Source of the DNA: Pyropia yezoensis
Lineage: Eukaryota > Rhodophyta > Bangiophyceae > Bangiales > Bangiaceae
Reading direction: 5' to 3'
NCBI GenBank assembly: GCA_009829735.1
Contig: CM020620.1
Span: forward strand, 10,661,420 to 10,725,419
Length of the DNA: 64,000 bases
Both the position numbers and the translations under genes were made by a program. A model generated the notes under the pieces. It saw only the letters and a list, made by a program, of their open reading frames with translations, was not told the DNA's origin and did not search any database. Shown here piece after piece: positions 10,724-21,918 of the stretch. Each line of letters begins with the position of its first letter. The stretch's first letter is position 1.

Positions 10724-12768
10724 CTAGGATGATGAACGGGCAGCTGCCGTCAAGACAGCGGCCGCAGCTGAAGTTGCCGCGAGGCTGGCAGCCACTTCAG
10801 AGGCCGCAGCGGCGGCAGCAGTCGCCGCATTGGCCACGGTGGGGCCTGATACGGCCCCATCGGCAACAGCGCTGTCTGCGCCCGGGGGCACACTTGCGCC
10901 AGCTATGCCCAACGCACCACCGGAGGCCGGAAGACGCACCCCAATGGGTCCGCTCGGCCCCGCCCGGTCCGGATGCACAGCAGTTGTCGGGTAGGGGTCC
11001 ACTGGCACCACACGGTCCACCACCGCTCGGTTGTCCACTGCCCCGTCAATCAACAGCAAGCCAGCGTGCGCCTTGCCGTCGTTTTGCCTGATGAGGTAGA
11101 AGTGCACGCGGTGGTTCTCGACCATCCAGTGCGGCCTGTGGTTGTCCAGCTTGTAGTTCGGCTTGTGGAACTGGCGGATGACTTTGATCAGCTCCAGCCT
11201 CACCTGAAGACCAGAAAAACAGGGAGCAGCATACAAACAACACCAGTGGGAGCCAACGTCACAGCAGGAGGACCACGTCCTTGCCAGCGTTAGACAAGTG
11301 CTTGTCAGGAGCGACTCTCTTCCCGCAACTCTATCAAAACCCGCACATCACACTCGCCTCGGTGACTCACCTTGGTTAAGACGAAAGAAACGTGCCCCAA
11401 GAGGGCACGCACGTGTCCCACCTCTCCCACCTCAGCGGCCGCGACGACGAAGTCCGACGCGCACCCCAGAAGCGTAAAGACGGCAATGACCGCATCCACG
11501 AGGCCGGCAAAGCCCTCCGGTGTCCTCAGGTACTTGTCCGCGTTCAGCCACGCGACGGCGGAGGGTACCGCCTCTGCTGCGTCTGACGAAAACCCCACCC
11601 GCTCTTTCCATGCCGCAACGGCGGCCTCCCCCAGCTGCGACATAAACGTCGCCCGCCGGTCGTTGAACATCTTGACAACGGGGGTCGACTTGGTCGACGC
11701 GCGGCTCGGTGCTTGGTCCTTGGTGGAGCAGCGGGTGGTCTCCCGCTTACCGCTGACCCTCTCAATCGCCTCCGCTGCAGACAAGCCCAGGGTGCTCGAC
11801 ACCACGGAGTGGATGAGCTCCAAGGCCTCCGCGGTGCCCAGCCACACCCCCGCAGTTGTAGCCGCCTCGCTGAACGTCTTCCCCAGCGCGTCCGCGTAAG
11901 CTTGGCGGCATTGCGTCAGCTCCCGCTCGGCAAGGTTGCGCGCCTCTGGCGTCCCGCCCTTGACGGCGGCCGTCAACTGCTCCACCGCTGACACCAATAC
12001 CTTCTGCTCCTTGAGTACCTCCTGCAGGGTGCTGTTGCTGAGCTTGAGCTCCCGCTGCACGGCCTCGTACTTGTCGGCGGGAGAGTTGACCTCCGAGCGA
12101 GATGCAGCAAGCGAGCCCGCAACGCCGCGGCTGTGCAGCAGCAGCTCCGTCACACCCTTGGCCAGGTTCGTCCAGAAGGTGGTTCCCGGCTGACCAGCTG
12201 CACCTCCCGCTGCCAAACCTCCGTTAGTGGACGGTGGCGCGGCTGGGCCGGGGCCCGATGGCGTGGTCGCCGTGGCAGCCGAACGTCGGAGACCCGCCTC
12301 CGCGGGAGGAGGGACAGAAGCAGCCCCAGGATGCGTCGCAGGCACAGGTGTAGAAGCAGGGGGTAGTGCCTCTTGAGCACTGGCAGCCGGCGCAGGCAGG
12401 GGAACAGAGGGGGGGGGGTGCGGCACCGCCAGGGGTACAGGTGGAGGTGTGGGTGTGGTTGAGGAGGGCGCCGATGCAGGGGCGCGTGGGATGGCGGTGG
12501 GTGGAACCGGTACAGGCGGTGCCGTCAAACAAGAAGCTGGGGCCAAACCATCAGCGTGCCTGTCCGGCGTGTGGAACGCACTCCCTGGGCGAGCGCGGTG
12601 TAGCCCAGCCAAGGCGGCCTCCATGGGGCTGGCCACGGGTTTGGTTGCAGCCTTCGCGGTAGGCGCCTTGCTCCGGGGCACTCGACGACGAACGACCGCC
12701 CCCGCCGGAGCAGTTGCCCGGGCAGGCGCGGCTTGAGCTGCCGCTGAGCCCTGCCGTGATGCCGTCAT
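10724..12768 (-). CDS. Unidentified two-exon protein, Pro/Ala-rich with coiled-coil
   Basis: Exon 1 runs 12,768-11,371 and exon 2 11,203-10,724, joined by a 167-bp intron (11,204-11,370) with a clean AAG|GTGAGT donor and TTCTTCAG-type acceptor in phase 0; about 625 residues. Start ATG 12768 (MTASRQG) was preferred over the longer open frame to 13188. The first third is Pro/Ala/Arg-rich. The middle has a likely coiled coil (SPADKYEAVQRELKLSNSTL onwards), then a well-structured region of unknown fold. Exon 2 starts VRLELIKVIRQFHKPNYKLD and ends in an Ala-rich tail. No family is recognised. It lies just outside the left inverted repeat of the Plavaka-type element, so it could be host or transposon-linked. 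Confidence 0.55.
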
Positions 12769-13389
12769 CGAGAGCCGGTGATGATGAAGACGCCACCTGC
12801 GCCGGGGAGGAGAGGATGAGCGAGGGGCGGTGCGCACGTCGTCCACAGTTGCCACCGGCGGCCGCAGTTGGTGCGCTGGCGCCACCTCCCGACACGATAG
12901 ACCAGCTCCGAGGGCCCGCCAACACGAGGGAACAGCTCCGAGCTCCGCAGGCGGGGGCTGGTTGCGGGCAACGTCCTGCCCATCCACCGCCGGTCCAGCA
13001 AAGGCTGCGCAGCACAGGAGGGGGGCGCACCGCACAAACGCGGTACACAACCGAGCCACCCCGGCGGAGGCCACGCTGGCAGTGCGGGCACAGCGCGGCG
13101 CAGCGCGCCAGCGCAGCGCGCCAAATTCAACTGCGTCGGTTGTCAGCCGACGCTCGGCAGTGCGCCAGCTGGTCACTGTCCCAAGCACTCACGTGTCGGA
13201 ATTGGTTCCCTGAGCACGCGTGCCCCAGGAACTGGCATCCAATTAAAGTGGCCCGCCCAAAAATGCGACTCGCGAACAAGACGGGCGGCCTGCCAGAACG
13301 AACCAGGACCAGGCACCTCCATTCTAAGCGAGGAGTCTCCTGGGCAGCAGCGACGTGTACAGCGACGCATGGATCAAAGCTATGGAAGC

Positions 13390-13640
13390 TGCGCGTGGCC
13401 GCCCGACTGCGGTGGGGAGGAACTCAATAGCTGCACACGCTTTGACATTGTGCTGAAGCTGTCGCCGCCACCGTTGCCGCCACCGCTGCCACCTGCCGAG
13501 CTGTGCGCCATAGCCCCCACGCACGCACCTCCCCCCGCCTCCCTCCACCCGCACTAGACGCAGCACCACTACCATAGCCGCCACTACAGCCACGTCCACC
13601 GCCGCCACCACAGCGGCTACCGCCACTGACACTGCCGCCG
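13390..13640 (+). repeat. Left long inverted-repeat arm
   Basis: Aligns with the reverse complement of about 21,570-21,833. Shared landmarks in order: CTGCGCGTGGCC, GGTGGGGAGGAACTCAAT, ATTGTGCTGAAGCTGT, a CCG-rich stretch, CTGTGCGCC, CGCACGCACC, CACCATAG.CGCCACT. Divergence of the arms suggests the element is not recent. Confidence 0.65.
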
Positions 13641-13705
13641 CCCCCGTCGCCGCCGCCGCCGCCGCCCCCGTCGCCGCCGCCGCCGCCGCGGCGGCTGCCG
13701 TGTCG

Positions 13706-14737
13706 CTACGCTTCCAGCAGGGGCAGTGGGACGAGAGGCAGTCCCGCCGCACCAGCCCGCTCCGCCCCCAGCGGCTGAAATCCAGCTGCGCCCGGCGGCG
13801 GCGGTCGTTCCCCGCCGCCGCCGCCGCCCCCCCCGCACCCGGCGGCGAGCAGCCGCGCCAGCGCTGGTTCTGCTAGCGACAGCGTGCAGCGGAGCGCGAC
13901 GGCGGTGGTGGTGCGGATGGTGAGCTCGTGCACCCGCCCGGTCGTCGCGGCGCCGCCGGCGCGGTCGGTGGTGCGGGTGTAGACGCGGCGGACCTTGGTC
14001 ACCGCCGCCCCCGCGCAGCCCCCCGCCGCCGCCAACACGGCGGCGGCGGCCGCGGCCGCGGTAGACGTGGTCGACGCTGCAGGGGCGGTGGCGGCGGCGG
14101 CGGCGACGCCCCCCCCCCCGCCGCCACCACGCCCGGGGAGATGAAAAAGATGGGCGCCTCGGCGACGGCGACGCCCAGCCGCTGGCCGGCCCCCCCCCCC
14201 CAACGCGAGGCCATACATGGCGTCAAAGTCGACCATCATGCGCCCGCGGGGCGCGATGGCGTCGGCCCGGTCGGGCCCCACCACCCAGTCGTATTGGAGC
14301 TTGCGGCGGCGAGGCCCGCGTCGTCGCCCGCGACGGACCAGCCGCCGATGCGAAGGGTGGCGGAGCGGAGGGTGGTCGAGGGGGGGACGCGCTCCCCGCC
14401 GCTGCCGACGGGTGGGGGGGGGGGGGGGTTTGCAAAGGTGGCGGCAGAGGGCAGGGACGGGATGGGGAGGGGGAAGGGGAGGGGGGGGTGGGGGGGAAGA
14501 CCCGCCGCCGCAGCCGCCCGCGGCCGCCACCGATGCCGCCGCGGCGGGCGGCGGCAGGTGGGGGTGATGGGGGGGCAGCACGGGGGGTGGCGCATCCCCC
14601 CCCCGCGCCGCCACCGCCGCCAGGGCGGCCGCCGGCAGCGGCGGCGGTGGCGGCGGCGGCGGCGGCGGCTGCGGCAGCAGATGCGTGAGGAGCACCCTCA
14701 GCGGCAGCGCCGCCATCCCCGGCGACGCGAGCGCCAT
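13706..14737 (-). CDS. Possible low-complexity protein or exon remnant
   Basis: An open frame of 343 codons inside the element, downstream of the transposase. Two stretches look more protein-like than the surrounding repeats: KLQYDWVVGPDRADAIAPRG and VHELTIRTTTAVALRC. Most of the rest is poly-Pro, poly-Ala, poly-Gly or Arg runs from CCG-type repeats, and a neighbouring frame carries TLRSATLRIGGWSVAGDD just upstream. It may be a captured gene fragment with frame errors, or chance in GC-rich DNA. Confidence 0.25.
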   Translation of the reverse strand: MALASPGMAALPLRVLLTHLLPQPPPPPPPPPPLPAAALAAVAARGGDAPPPVLPPHHPHLPPPAAAASVAAAGGCGGGSSPPPPPPLPPPHPVPALCRHLCKPPPPPTRRQRRGARPPLDHPPLRHPSHRRLVRRGRRRGPRRRKLQYDWVVGPDRADAIAPRGRMMVDFDAMYGLALGGGGRPAAGRRRRRGAHLFHLPGRGGGGGGGVAAAAATAPAASTTSTAAAAAAAVLAAAGGCAGAAVTKVRRVYTRTTDRAGGAATTGRVHELTIRTTTAVALRCTLSLAEPALARLLAAGCGGGGGGGGERPPPPGAAGFQPLGAERAGAAGLPLVPLPLLEA

Positions 14738-15084
14738 CGTGGGCGTGAGGCGCGTGACGGGTGCGGCGGTAGGCGCGCGGTGGCCGTCGCAGGCGGGCGT
14801 GGCGGCCGCTGCCGCTGCCGCCGCCGCCCCCGCAGCCGCCGGGCGCGGCGAAGCCGACGCGCCGGAGGCGGCGGTGGTGGGTGCGGCGGTCTAGCCGCCG
14901 CGCCCCCCGCGGACGGCGGCGGGGGGGTTGCAGGAGGGGACCCCTCCGGCAGGGGCGACGGGCGTGCCGGCAGCGGCGGGAAGAGGGCACCCGCGTGCGG
15001 CGCAGCGGGGGTGGTGGTGGGGCCGCGGCCGTGGGGGGGGGGGGTTATGCCCGACGACGACGCGTCGGACGCGTCTGCGGGTGG

Positions 15085-15093
15085 CCACGCCGG

Positions 15094-15146
<53 letters not shown>

Positions 15147-15216
15147 CGCCGCCGCCGCCCGCTCCCCCCACAAGCTGTCGAGGACGCGGAACCCCTTCCC
15201 CTCCCCCCCCCCCGCC

Positions 15217-15282
<66 letters not shown>

Positions 15283-15337
15283 ACACCTCCCCCCACAAGC
15301 TGTCGAGGAGGCGGCACCCCTTCCCCTCCCCCCCCCC

Positions 15338-15397
<60 letters not shown>

Positions 15398-15505
15398 CGC
15401 CGCCGCCGCCCCTCCCCCCACAAGCTGTCGAGGAGGCGGCACCTTTTCCCCTCCCCCCCCCCCGCCGGCGCCGCCGCCGCCGCCGCCGCCGCCGCTGCCG
15501 TCGCG
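15085..15505. repeat. (CCG)n arrays in a ~122-bp composite minisatellite
   Basis: Long (CCG)n runs alternate with a conserved spacer, ACAAGCTGTCGAGGA followed by GCGG and CCCTTCCCCT. The spacer copies begin near 15,171, 15,294 and 15,419, giving a composite unit of about 122 bp. It lies just downstream of the transposase stop codon. Readthrough in several frames creates long artificial Pro, Ala, Gly or Arg ORFs. Confidence 0.85.
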
Positions 15506-15727
15506 TCCGTGACGATCCCCACGTCGCCCGCCGCGTCGCCGCCGCCCGTATCGGACGGCGCCTCAACGGGGGACGCCCACGACTCGAGGCCCTGCCTGGT
15601 GGCGGCCCACTCAAACACAGCACTCAGCGCCAGCAGCCGCGCGTCGCCGGTGGACGTGTCGTCCTCAGCGTGGCCGGAGTGGTGCAGACCAGCGCCCGCC
15701 GGAGCCTGGCCCACGTCAACTTGGTCG

Positions 15728-18700
15728 TTAAGCAGCACACGCAGCCTTGTGCTCGTTTTCCTGCGCGAGACGAAGGCGCTGTGCGCGCTGCTGTGCGGGG
15801 GTGGTAGACTTGAACAGCTTGTTGTCCAGGAAGAATGCGTCGCGAATACCAGCGCGCACGGTGCCGGCCTGGACGACAGGCAATACGGGCTCACCGAGCA
15901 AAGCAAACAACTCCACGTCTGGAACGACGTGCACAACGCGCAGCACGTTTTCTACAGGAACTGCTTCCAAAGACGGCCACTCCGCTGCGTCATCGTCAAA
16001 CGCCCACTGCAGGCGTTGGTAGCCAGAAGCTGCAAAAGGAGAGTCAGGAAGTGGATCTGCGCGCCTCAGGCGCTGCACAACCGCACAGGGTCCGAGGATA
16101 CCAGAGGCCCCACCAGAAATGATGAGCCGTACCTGGCCGTAAAGGGCTTCTCCGCCTGCAGCTCCCCGGTACAGGACGCAGTCAAGCCACGGTGCGTTGT
16201 AGTAGTCTTCCGCCGACCGCATCAGCTCACCGAACCGGAGCGCCTGCCATTCGTACGTGGCCGTGAAGTGCGTGGCGGTCAGCATACTGACGGTCGCATA
16301 CGCTGGCACTCCAAGCACGTGCGCGAGTGCAGCGAGCCCAGGGCGCTTGGCCAAGAGTTCCACCGCCACACTTACACCGCCCGTGGCGCGCACGCCCGCG
16401 TCGCGTGCCGTCGTGTCCGTAGCCCGGCACTCCTCAGCGGAAGACGCGTCACTGGAGCTCGACGAGTCCGTGTCCGAGCTGTAACCGCTGTGGGAGGAGT
16501 CGTCAATCGGCCCCGCCTCCACAATCTTGAGTGCCGCCAACTTCCTCCGCTCTTCCTTCAGGATGTTGCGCGACTGCACCTCCCGCAGAAGCTGGCGACC
16601 CACCGACGCCGCATGGCGATTGGTCTTCTTGTAGCCGGCCTTCTCGTACTTGTGCGTCTGCTCGTTGGGCGAGGTGTCCGCCATGGAAAAGTCCTCACGA
16701 AGCTCGATCTCCTCCGCCGCGTGGCACAGCACCTCATGCAGCTTGCTGGACCGCTTCCGCCCAAAAAGGGGCTCGACCATCCCGATGACAAAGTCGTGCG
16801 CCTGCTTCATGACCTGAGCGACGCGGACAGCAGGGGGGGCGAGCTCATTCGGCTGGTTGTAGCCGTGCCAGTCGTTCATCAGTTGCCCAAACGCCAGCAT
16901 AGTACTCGTGACGGCGTCTTGCGGCAGCATATCCCCGAAGCGCTGGAAGTACGGCTCCCAGTTGTATTCGGAAAGACCCTCCTTGGAGCCGTCCGGCCCG
17001 GCCGATGCGATGGCCGCTGACGTCAAAGGCTCCTCCGCGCTGCCGCTACTGAGCCCGTGCGCGTCTTCGTCGCCCTCGGCGGCTTGATCGCGGTGACGTC
17101 TCGCAATACGCTCCTTGGCTGCCACCTTGACGGCCTGCCAGTTGGCCGGACCAAACAGCCCCGCCACCATGAAGCCGTACACCGCTGCCCCGGCGCGCCG
17201 CTGGGCGCCTGTAAATGTAGCCTGCAGAACGCCTATCCACACGAAGTACCCCGGGAAGACCGTTGACGCCAACGAGCGACGGCCCATCAGCTTGGCTCTG
17301 CCGCTGGCAACGTCCAGCGTCCAGGCAACGGAACCGCACACAGCAGGACCGCCCGCACAGACAGCGACGAGCCACTGCACGGCCCACGTCGTGATGTCAC
17401 GGGCGATGCCCAAAGCCAACACCTGGGCAGAAAGTGAAGGCAGAGCACGCGATGGCAATGGCCGCAGAAAAGCTGGTGTCAAAACTCACAGCTCACCAGT
17501 ACAATGGTCGGCTTCATGTGAGAAGGTTTTCAACCGAAAAGACAGCAGCCACGCCCACACCGCAGAAGGTGCCCAGAGCATGCACACCGCGCCGCAGTCA
17601 CCTCTCACCAGTCCCATCCTCATCCACCACTGTCGAATGGCAAAGCTTACGTGGAGGGTGTCAAAGCCAAATGCTCGCAGTAAAAGATAGGGTCGCGTCA
17701 GCAGCCCGGCCATGCACGCGAGCGCAGGTGGAAGCGCGTTGCAGCTGTTCTGCTCGCACAGACGATCGTGCTCCATCTTGCTGCCACGCACGGCACTCGC
17801 CGACAATGCCCGCGCCGTCATCTGGTCCACGACGGTCGCCACAGCACCACGCCGCTCGGCCAGAAGTGCGGTGGCGCTGCATGCCACATCCACCTTGACT
17901 AAGCAAGAGGAGCACAAATGCATGCAGCCGACCCCACGCAAGCACAGCACGATGCGCTTCTCTGGGTAGTCCGCACTGTAGCACACCATGCGCGGGAAAG
18001 CGAGCCACATCCCCAGATCCCCCCCCAGGTCCACGCGCACACCATCGTGGCTCGCCTTGAATAGGTTGTCCAGCGTGAGAAACATCGCCCTCTGCAGCAG
18101 CTCCCGTCGGGCTACCTTCGCGCGCTCACTGCCACCACGGCCCAGCTGGGCCATCACTTGCGGAAAGTTGCCCGCAGACAGCCACTCGCGCGGAAGGTCC
18201 GCCGGCAGAAACTCGGCAGCGATGCGCAACGGATGGGAAGAGGCTGCCCCCGAGTTGGGCAGCGTGCAGCCATCGGAGAAAAGGGAGAACGGCAACACAA
18301 ACGCCCTGTCGCCGTGGACCTTCCGCACTTCCGCCTCGTACATCTCGAAGATCCCACCACGGGATGGGCCCACGAGCACTTTTGGGGCACCAGCAGCTGC
18401 AGGCGTGAAGAGGTGCTTGACTGGTGCATCTCGTAATACCTGCAGCAACAGCGCCAGCGGGTCGCGATGCATGTAGTCGTAGCGGCCACTGAGAGACGGC
18501 AACGAAGTCTCCATCCAGCCCGCCAAGTGGACAAGCCGCTCCTGCTCATTCTTGACCGCCGTGGAGAAAGAAGATGGCGACTTGAAGGCCGCCTTCATGA
18601 CAGCGGCAGCCGACCTTTGGGGAGCGTGCCCACCGTCTGGGGTACCGGTCATCAGCCGCAAGAGGCTCCGGTTGGCAGACGCGGGAGAGCCTGTCCGGGT

Positions 18701-19201
18701 AGACAGCGTGGCGTGAAACAGCACCCCGCGCAGGAAAGGGGAAGTAAACCTCTGTGGTAGGCCGACGCTGCCCATGAACATGGGCTTGGTGCCTGCCCTG
18801 TCGTCGAACGCCTCGTACAGCTCCCGCACTCGCGCGCAGACGCTCAGGCCGCTCCCGGCGACCGCAGGGTGCGCGGGGCACAGAAAGACCTCATCTTCAG
18901 CGTCCCCTGGCTTGCCAATGTCGCCATCACCTGCGCCGACACCCAATCCCCCAGCATCAACACCAGACGGAGGGTGTGCAGCAATCGACGCCCCTCCTTC
19001 GTCGAGAGTCCCCCCCACGATTGGTAGCGCACCGGGGTCGACGCCACCCTCTGGACCGCCGGCGCCATGCAGTAATATCGGAGTAGGGAAGACAAGCGGA
19101 GCCCCAGCGTGACTGCGGCGTACGTGGCGCTGACAAGTGTGCGCCCTGGCAAAGGACCTGCTGCAGTGGGGGCACAGAAATGACGCCACCTGGTCCAGCA
19201 T
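15728..19201 (-). CDS. Plavaka-like (EnSpm/CACTA superfamily) transposase
   Basis: Two exons, 19,201-17,651 and 17,422-15,728, separated by a 228-bp intron (17,423-17,650; CAC|GTAAGC donor, TGCCCAG acceptor, phase 0), giving about 1,081 residues. Start ATG 19201 puts a C2H2 finger (CPHC...HVRRSH, CX2CX12HX4H) at residues 9-31, as in Plavaka-type transposases. Core motifs follow in family order: FSLFSDGCTL near residue 307 with a candidate catalytic Asp, RMVCYSADYPEKR near 410 with a downstream Cys pair, FGFDTLH|VLALGIARD across the splice junction (the family D-LH-LG motif), and ADTSPNEQTHKYEKAGYKKT near 767 with the candidate catalytic Glu. The frame is intact. The C-terminal 250 residues are acidic and Ser-rich, then unassigned. 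It probably mobilises the surrounding inverted-repeat element. Confidence 0.8.
17423..17650 (-). other. Transposase intron
   Basis: A 228-bp GT-AG intron inferred from a GTAAGC donor at 17,650 and a CTGCCCAG acceptor ending at 17,423. Splicing restores the continuous D-LH-LG family motif, and both flanking exons lose it if the frame is simply read on. Confidence 0.7.
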
Positions 19202-19474
19202 GCTGCACTGGTAGCCCGCTCGCTCAAAAGACGCAGCGTGTTGTAACGAGGGAGAAAGGATTGGGGGGGGAGGCTACACCAGCGGGTACCACCGTCGCGC
19301 TGTCACCGCCGGGACGGCACACCGTCGACCGGCCGTCGTGTCGTCGCACCTGGTGGTGGGCGACAAGCCCAGCCGCGTGGCGCAGTCGACGTGGGTATGA
19401 TGCAGCGTGTTGCGCACGAAGGAGACCGCGGGGGGGGGGAGGGCGCTGCCCGCGCCGCTGTTGGCACCGCCGCA

Positions 19475-20205
19475 CAGCCACCGCCGAGGGCGGACACCAC
19501 CGCCCGGCCAACGTGCCACGCAACCCGCCGGTGGCCTACGCGCGTTGTTCGGGCAGAGTCGCGCCGCCACTGTCGCTGCCTGCGCCGCTGTCACCACCAC
19601 AGCGCTGCCACAGCCGGGGAGATGAGAGACCGCGGGGGGGGGGGGAGGGCGCTGCCAGCGCCGCTATCGGCACCGCCGCGCAGCCACCGCCGGGGGCGGA
19701 CACCACCGCCCGGCCGACGTGCCACGCAACCCGCCGGTGGCCAACGTGCGTTGATGTGGCAGGGTCGCGCCGCCGCCGGCGCTGCCCGCGCCGCTGCTAC
19801 CGCCGCCGCACAGCCACCGCCGGGGGCGGACACCACCGCCCGGCCGACGTGCCACGCAACCCGCCGGTTGCCAACGCGCGTTGTTGGGGTGGGGTCGCGC
19901 CGCCGCCGGCGCTGCCCGCGCCGCTGCTACCGCCGCCGCACAGCCACCGCCGGGGGCGGACACCACCGCCCGGCCGACGTGCCACGCAACCCGCCGGTTG
20001 CCAACGCGCGTTGTTGGGGTGGGGTCGCGCCGCCGCCGGCGCTGTCCGCGCCGCTGCTACCGCCGCCGCACAGCCACCGCCGGGGGCGGACACCACCGCC
20101 CGGCCGACGTGCCACGCAACCCGCCGGTGGCCAACGTGCGTTGTTGTGGCAGGGTCGCGCCGCCGCCGGCGCTGCCCGCGCCGATGTCGCCACCGCCGGC
20201 CCCTG
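19475..20205. repeat. 130-bp minisatellite, about five copies
   Basis: The block CAGCCACCGCCG followed by GGCGGACACCACCGCCCGGCC starts at 19,475, 19,681, 19,811, 19,941 and 20,071. The last four are exactly 130 bp apart; the first interval carries an extra 76 bp. Because 130 is not a multiple of three, each unit reads in a different frame and gives spurious ORFs on both strands. It lies upstream of the transposase start, where CACTA-type elements often carry sub-terminal repeats. Confidence 0.85.
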
Positions 20206-21299
20206 TTGTGGGAGGGCTTTTATAAAGAGGAAGCGGTGAAGTACGCTTCGGGTCCGTCTCCGCCGCCGCAGCGGCCGCCTATGATTGGATCGAGGGAAGG
20301 CGGGGGACGTGCCGGCGGCCGTCGGGGGTAGCAGACGTGGCCGCGGCCGTGGAAGCAGCGGCCGTGGCCGCACCGCGACAGCTGCGCATAGCTGGGTCAG
20401 TGCGGGGGCAGAAGACGTGGCGGCGGCTGCCGGAGCTAGCGAGCTGTAGGGCAGCCCACGGGCTCCAGCGGGGCATGCCCCACGACCCTGTCACGGGTGG
20501 CTCGTTGGGCACGGCAGGGCGCGGGACGCACGGAGCGGCCCCTTGTGGAGCTTGCGTCAGCGGCCGCGGGGGCAACGGTTGAGGCCCCTGGTTGGCAGCG
20601 GTCGCGGCCGCTCGGGCAACGACCGACGGCAGGTGCAGCTGCTGTGCGCTGCAACGGCAGCTGCTGCGTGGCGGCTCCCACAGCGTGCAGGCAACCCTAG
20701 GCGAATTCCGATCTGCAGCTGCCAGTCGCGTGCCGGTCTCCCAGTGGGGGGGGGGGGGGGGGCTACTTATGTGACTCTAATTCGGTCCCGGTGCAGTCGT
20801 TGGGCGAACGGGGGCCACGCAGGCGACCGGCCACCGCGACAACCCACCAGCCGAACTGTGCTTGCGAGGTCGCCCGCTTCTCCTGCCAGCGGGCTGAACC
20901 GCTCTGTCCTTGACGGACGCCCGACGATGAACAGGTGGTGGGAGTGTGAGGCGCTTACGCTCAACCGCGTACGGAGCTCCACCCACTTCGCTTCTTGGCC
21001 GCCCTCCGCATGCTGTGAACCTGTCCACCCTCAGGCTCACATGGCTGGTTCTGGCCGGTGCGCCCCTACCTCCACCTGCGGAGAAAGAGGCGAGAAGCGT
21101 GGAGAGAGTGGCGTCTCACCGTACCCCTTAGCCGCGCCCGCATTGCCCCCATGCAGCACCCACTCTGTGGGGAGCCCCACCTCCAGCACAGCCGCGAATG
21201 CAGCGGCGGTCGGACAGCCAGCCGCAGCGGACCCCCCCTCCTCCAAGTCGGCAGCTGTCTGCGCCCCCGCTGGCTGCGGTGAACCAAGGCGGCGGCGAC
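20206..21299. other. Element interior upstream of the transposase, no gene recognised
   Basis: GC-rich, with a G-run near 20,747-20,761. A minus-strand frame 20,982-20,767 (HHLFIVGRPSRTERFSPLAG) has some protein-like character, but no start or splice context was established. Confidence 0.35.
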
Positions 21300-21833
21300 G
21301 GCAGACCTGTCTGTGGCGGTGGCGGCGGTGGAGACGGCGGTGGTCGTGGCAGCAGTGGCGGCTGCGGTGTTGGTGGTGGGCTAGTAAAGGCAGGGGGGGG
21401 AGGAGGGGGTGCGTGCGGGAAGGCGGCCGTGATAGTGGCTTCAGTGGCGGCTATGGTGTTGGTGGAGGGTCTTATTGGGGGAGGGGGGGGGGAAGGGTGC
21501 GTGCGGGGAGGCGACGGCGCACAAAGCGGCAGGTGGCGGCGGTGGCGGTCTTGGCTGCAGTGGCGGCTACGGTGTTGGTGGTGAGCTAGTGGAGGCAGGG
21601 GGGGGAGGGGGGGATGCGTTAGGGGAGGCGGCCGTGGTAGTGGCTGCAGTGGCGACTATGGTGTTGGTGGAGGGTCTAATTGGGGGAGGGGGGGGGGAGA
21701 AGGGTGCGTGCGGGGAGGCGACGGCGCACAGCGCGGCAGGTGGCGGCGGTGGCGGCGACGGCCGCGGCAACAGCTTCAGCACAATTTCAAGGCGTGTGTA
21801 TTCATTGAGTTCCTCCCCACCGGCCACGCGCAG
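21300..21833 (-). repeat. Right long inverted-repeat arm with internal duplication
   Basis: Its reverse complement matches the left arm at 13,390-13,640. A block of about 240 bp, marked by GGTGTTGGTGGAGGGTCT and GTGCGTGCGGGGAGGCGACG, occurs twice in tandem (around 21,450-21,520 and 21,660-21,730). Confidence 0.65.
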
Positions 21834-21918
21834 AGCACAGCCCCGCCACTCAGCCCTGCCGAACCATCACCGTACCCCGCCGCAACCATCACCACTACAC
21901 CCCCCAGTGCTGCTATAA

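Larger units (their letters stand above)
13390..21833 (-). mobile_element. Plavaka/CACTA-type DNA transposon with long inverted repeats
   Basis: The plus-strand sequence from 13,390 (CTGCGCGTGGCC, then GGTGGGGAGGAACTCAAT) is matched by the reverse complement of the sequence ending at 21,833. Similarity continues inward for more than 200 bp on each side, through CTGTGCGCC and CGCACGCACC blocks, with the right arm internally duplicated. Between the arms is one two-exon transposase. CACTA-like terminal bases and a clear target duplication were not found, so the boundaries are approximate; the repeats might be shared sub-terminal sequence rather than the true ends. Confidence 0.5.

Noticed and set aside
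13928-17020. 1,030-codon plus-strand frame
   Set aside because: It runs through (CCG)n repeats and then antisense to transposase exon 2; no family motif, and the codons follow repeat phase.
19180-20331. 383-codon plus-strand frame and its neighbours
   Set aside because: Created by the 130-bp minisatellite, whose unit length shifts the frame each copy.
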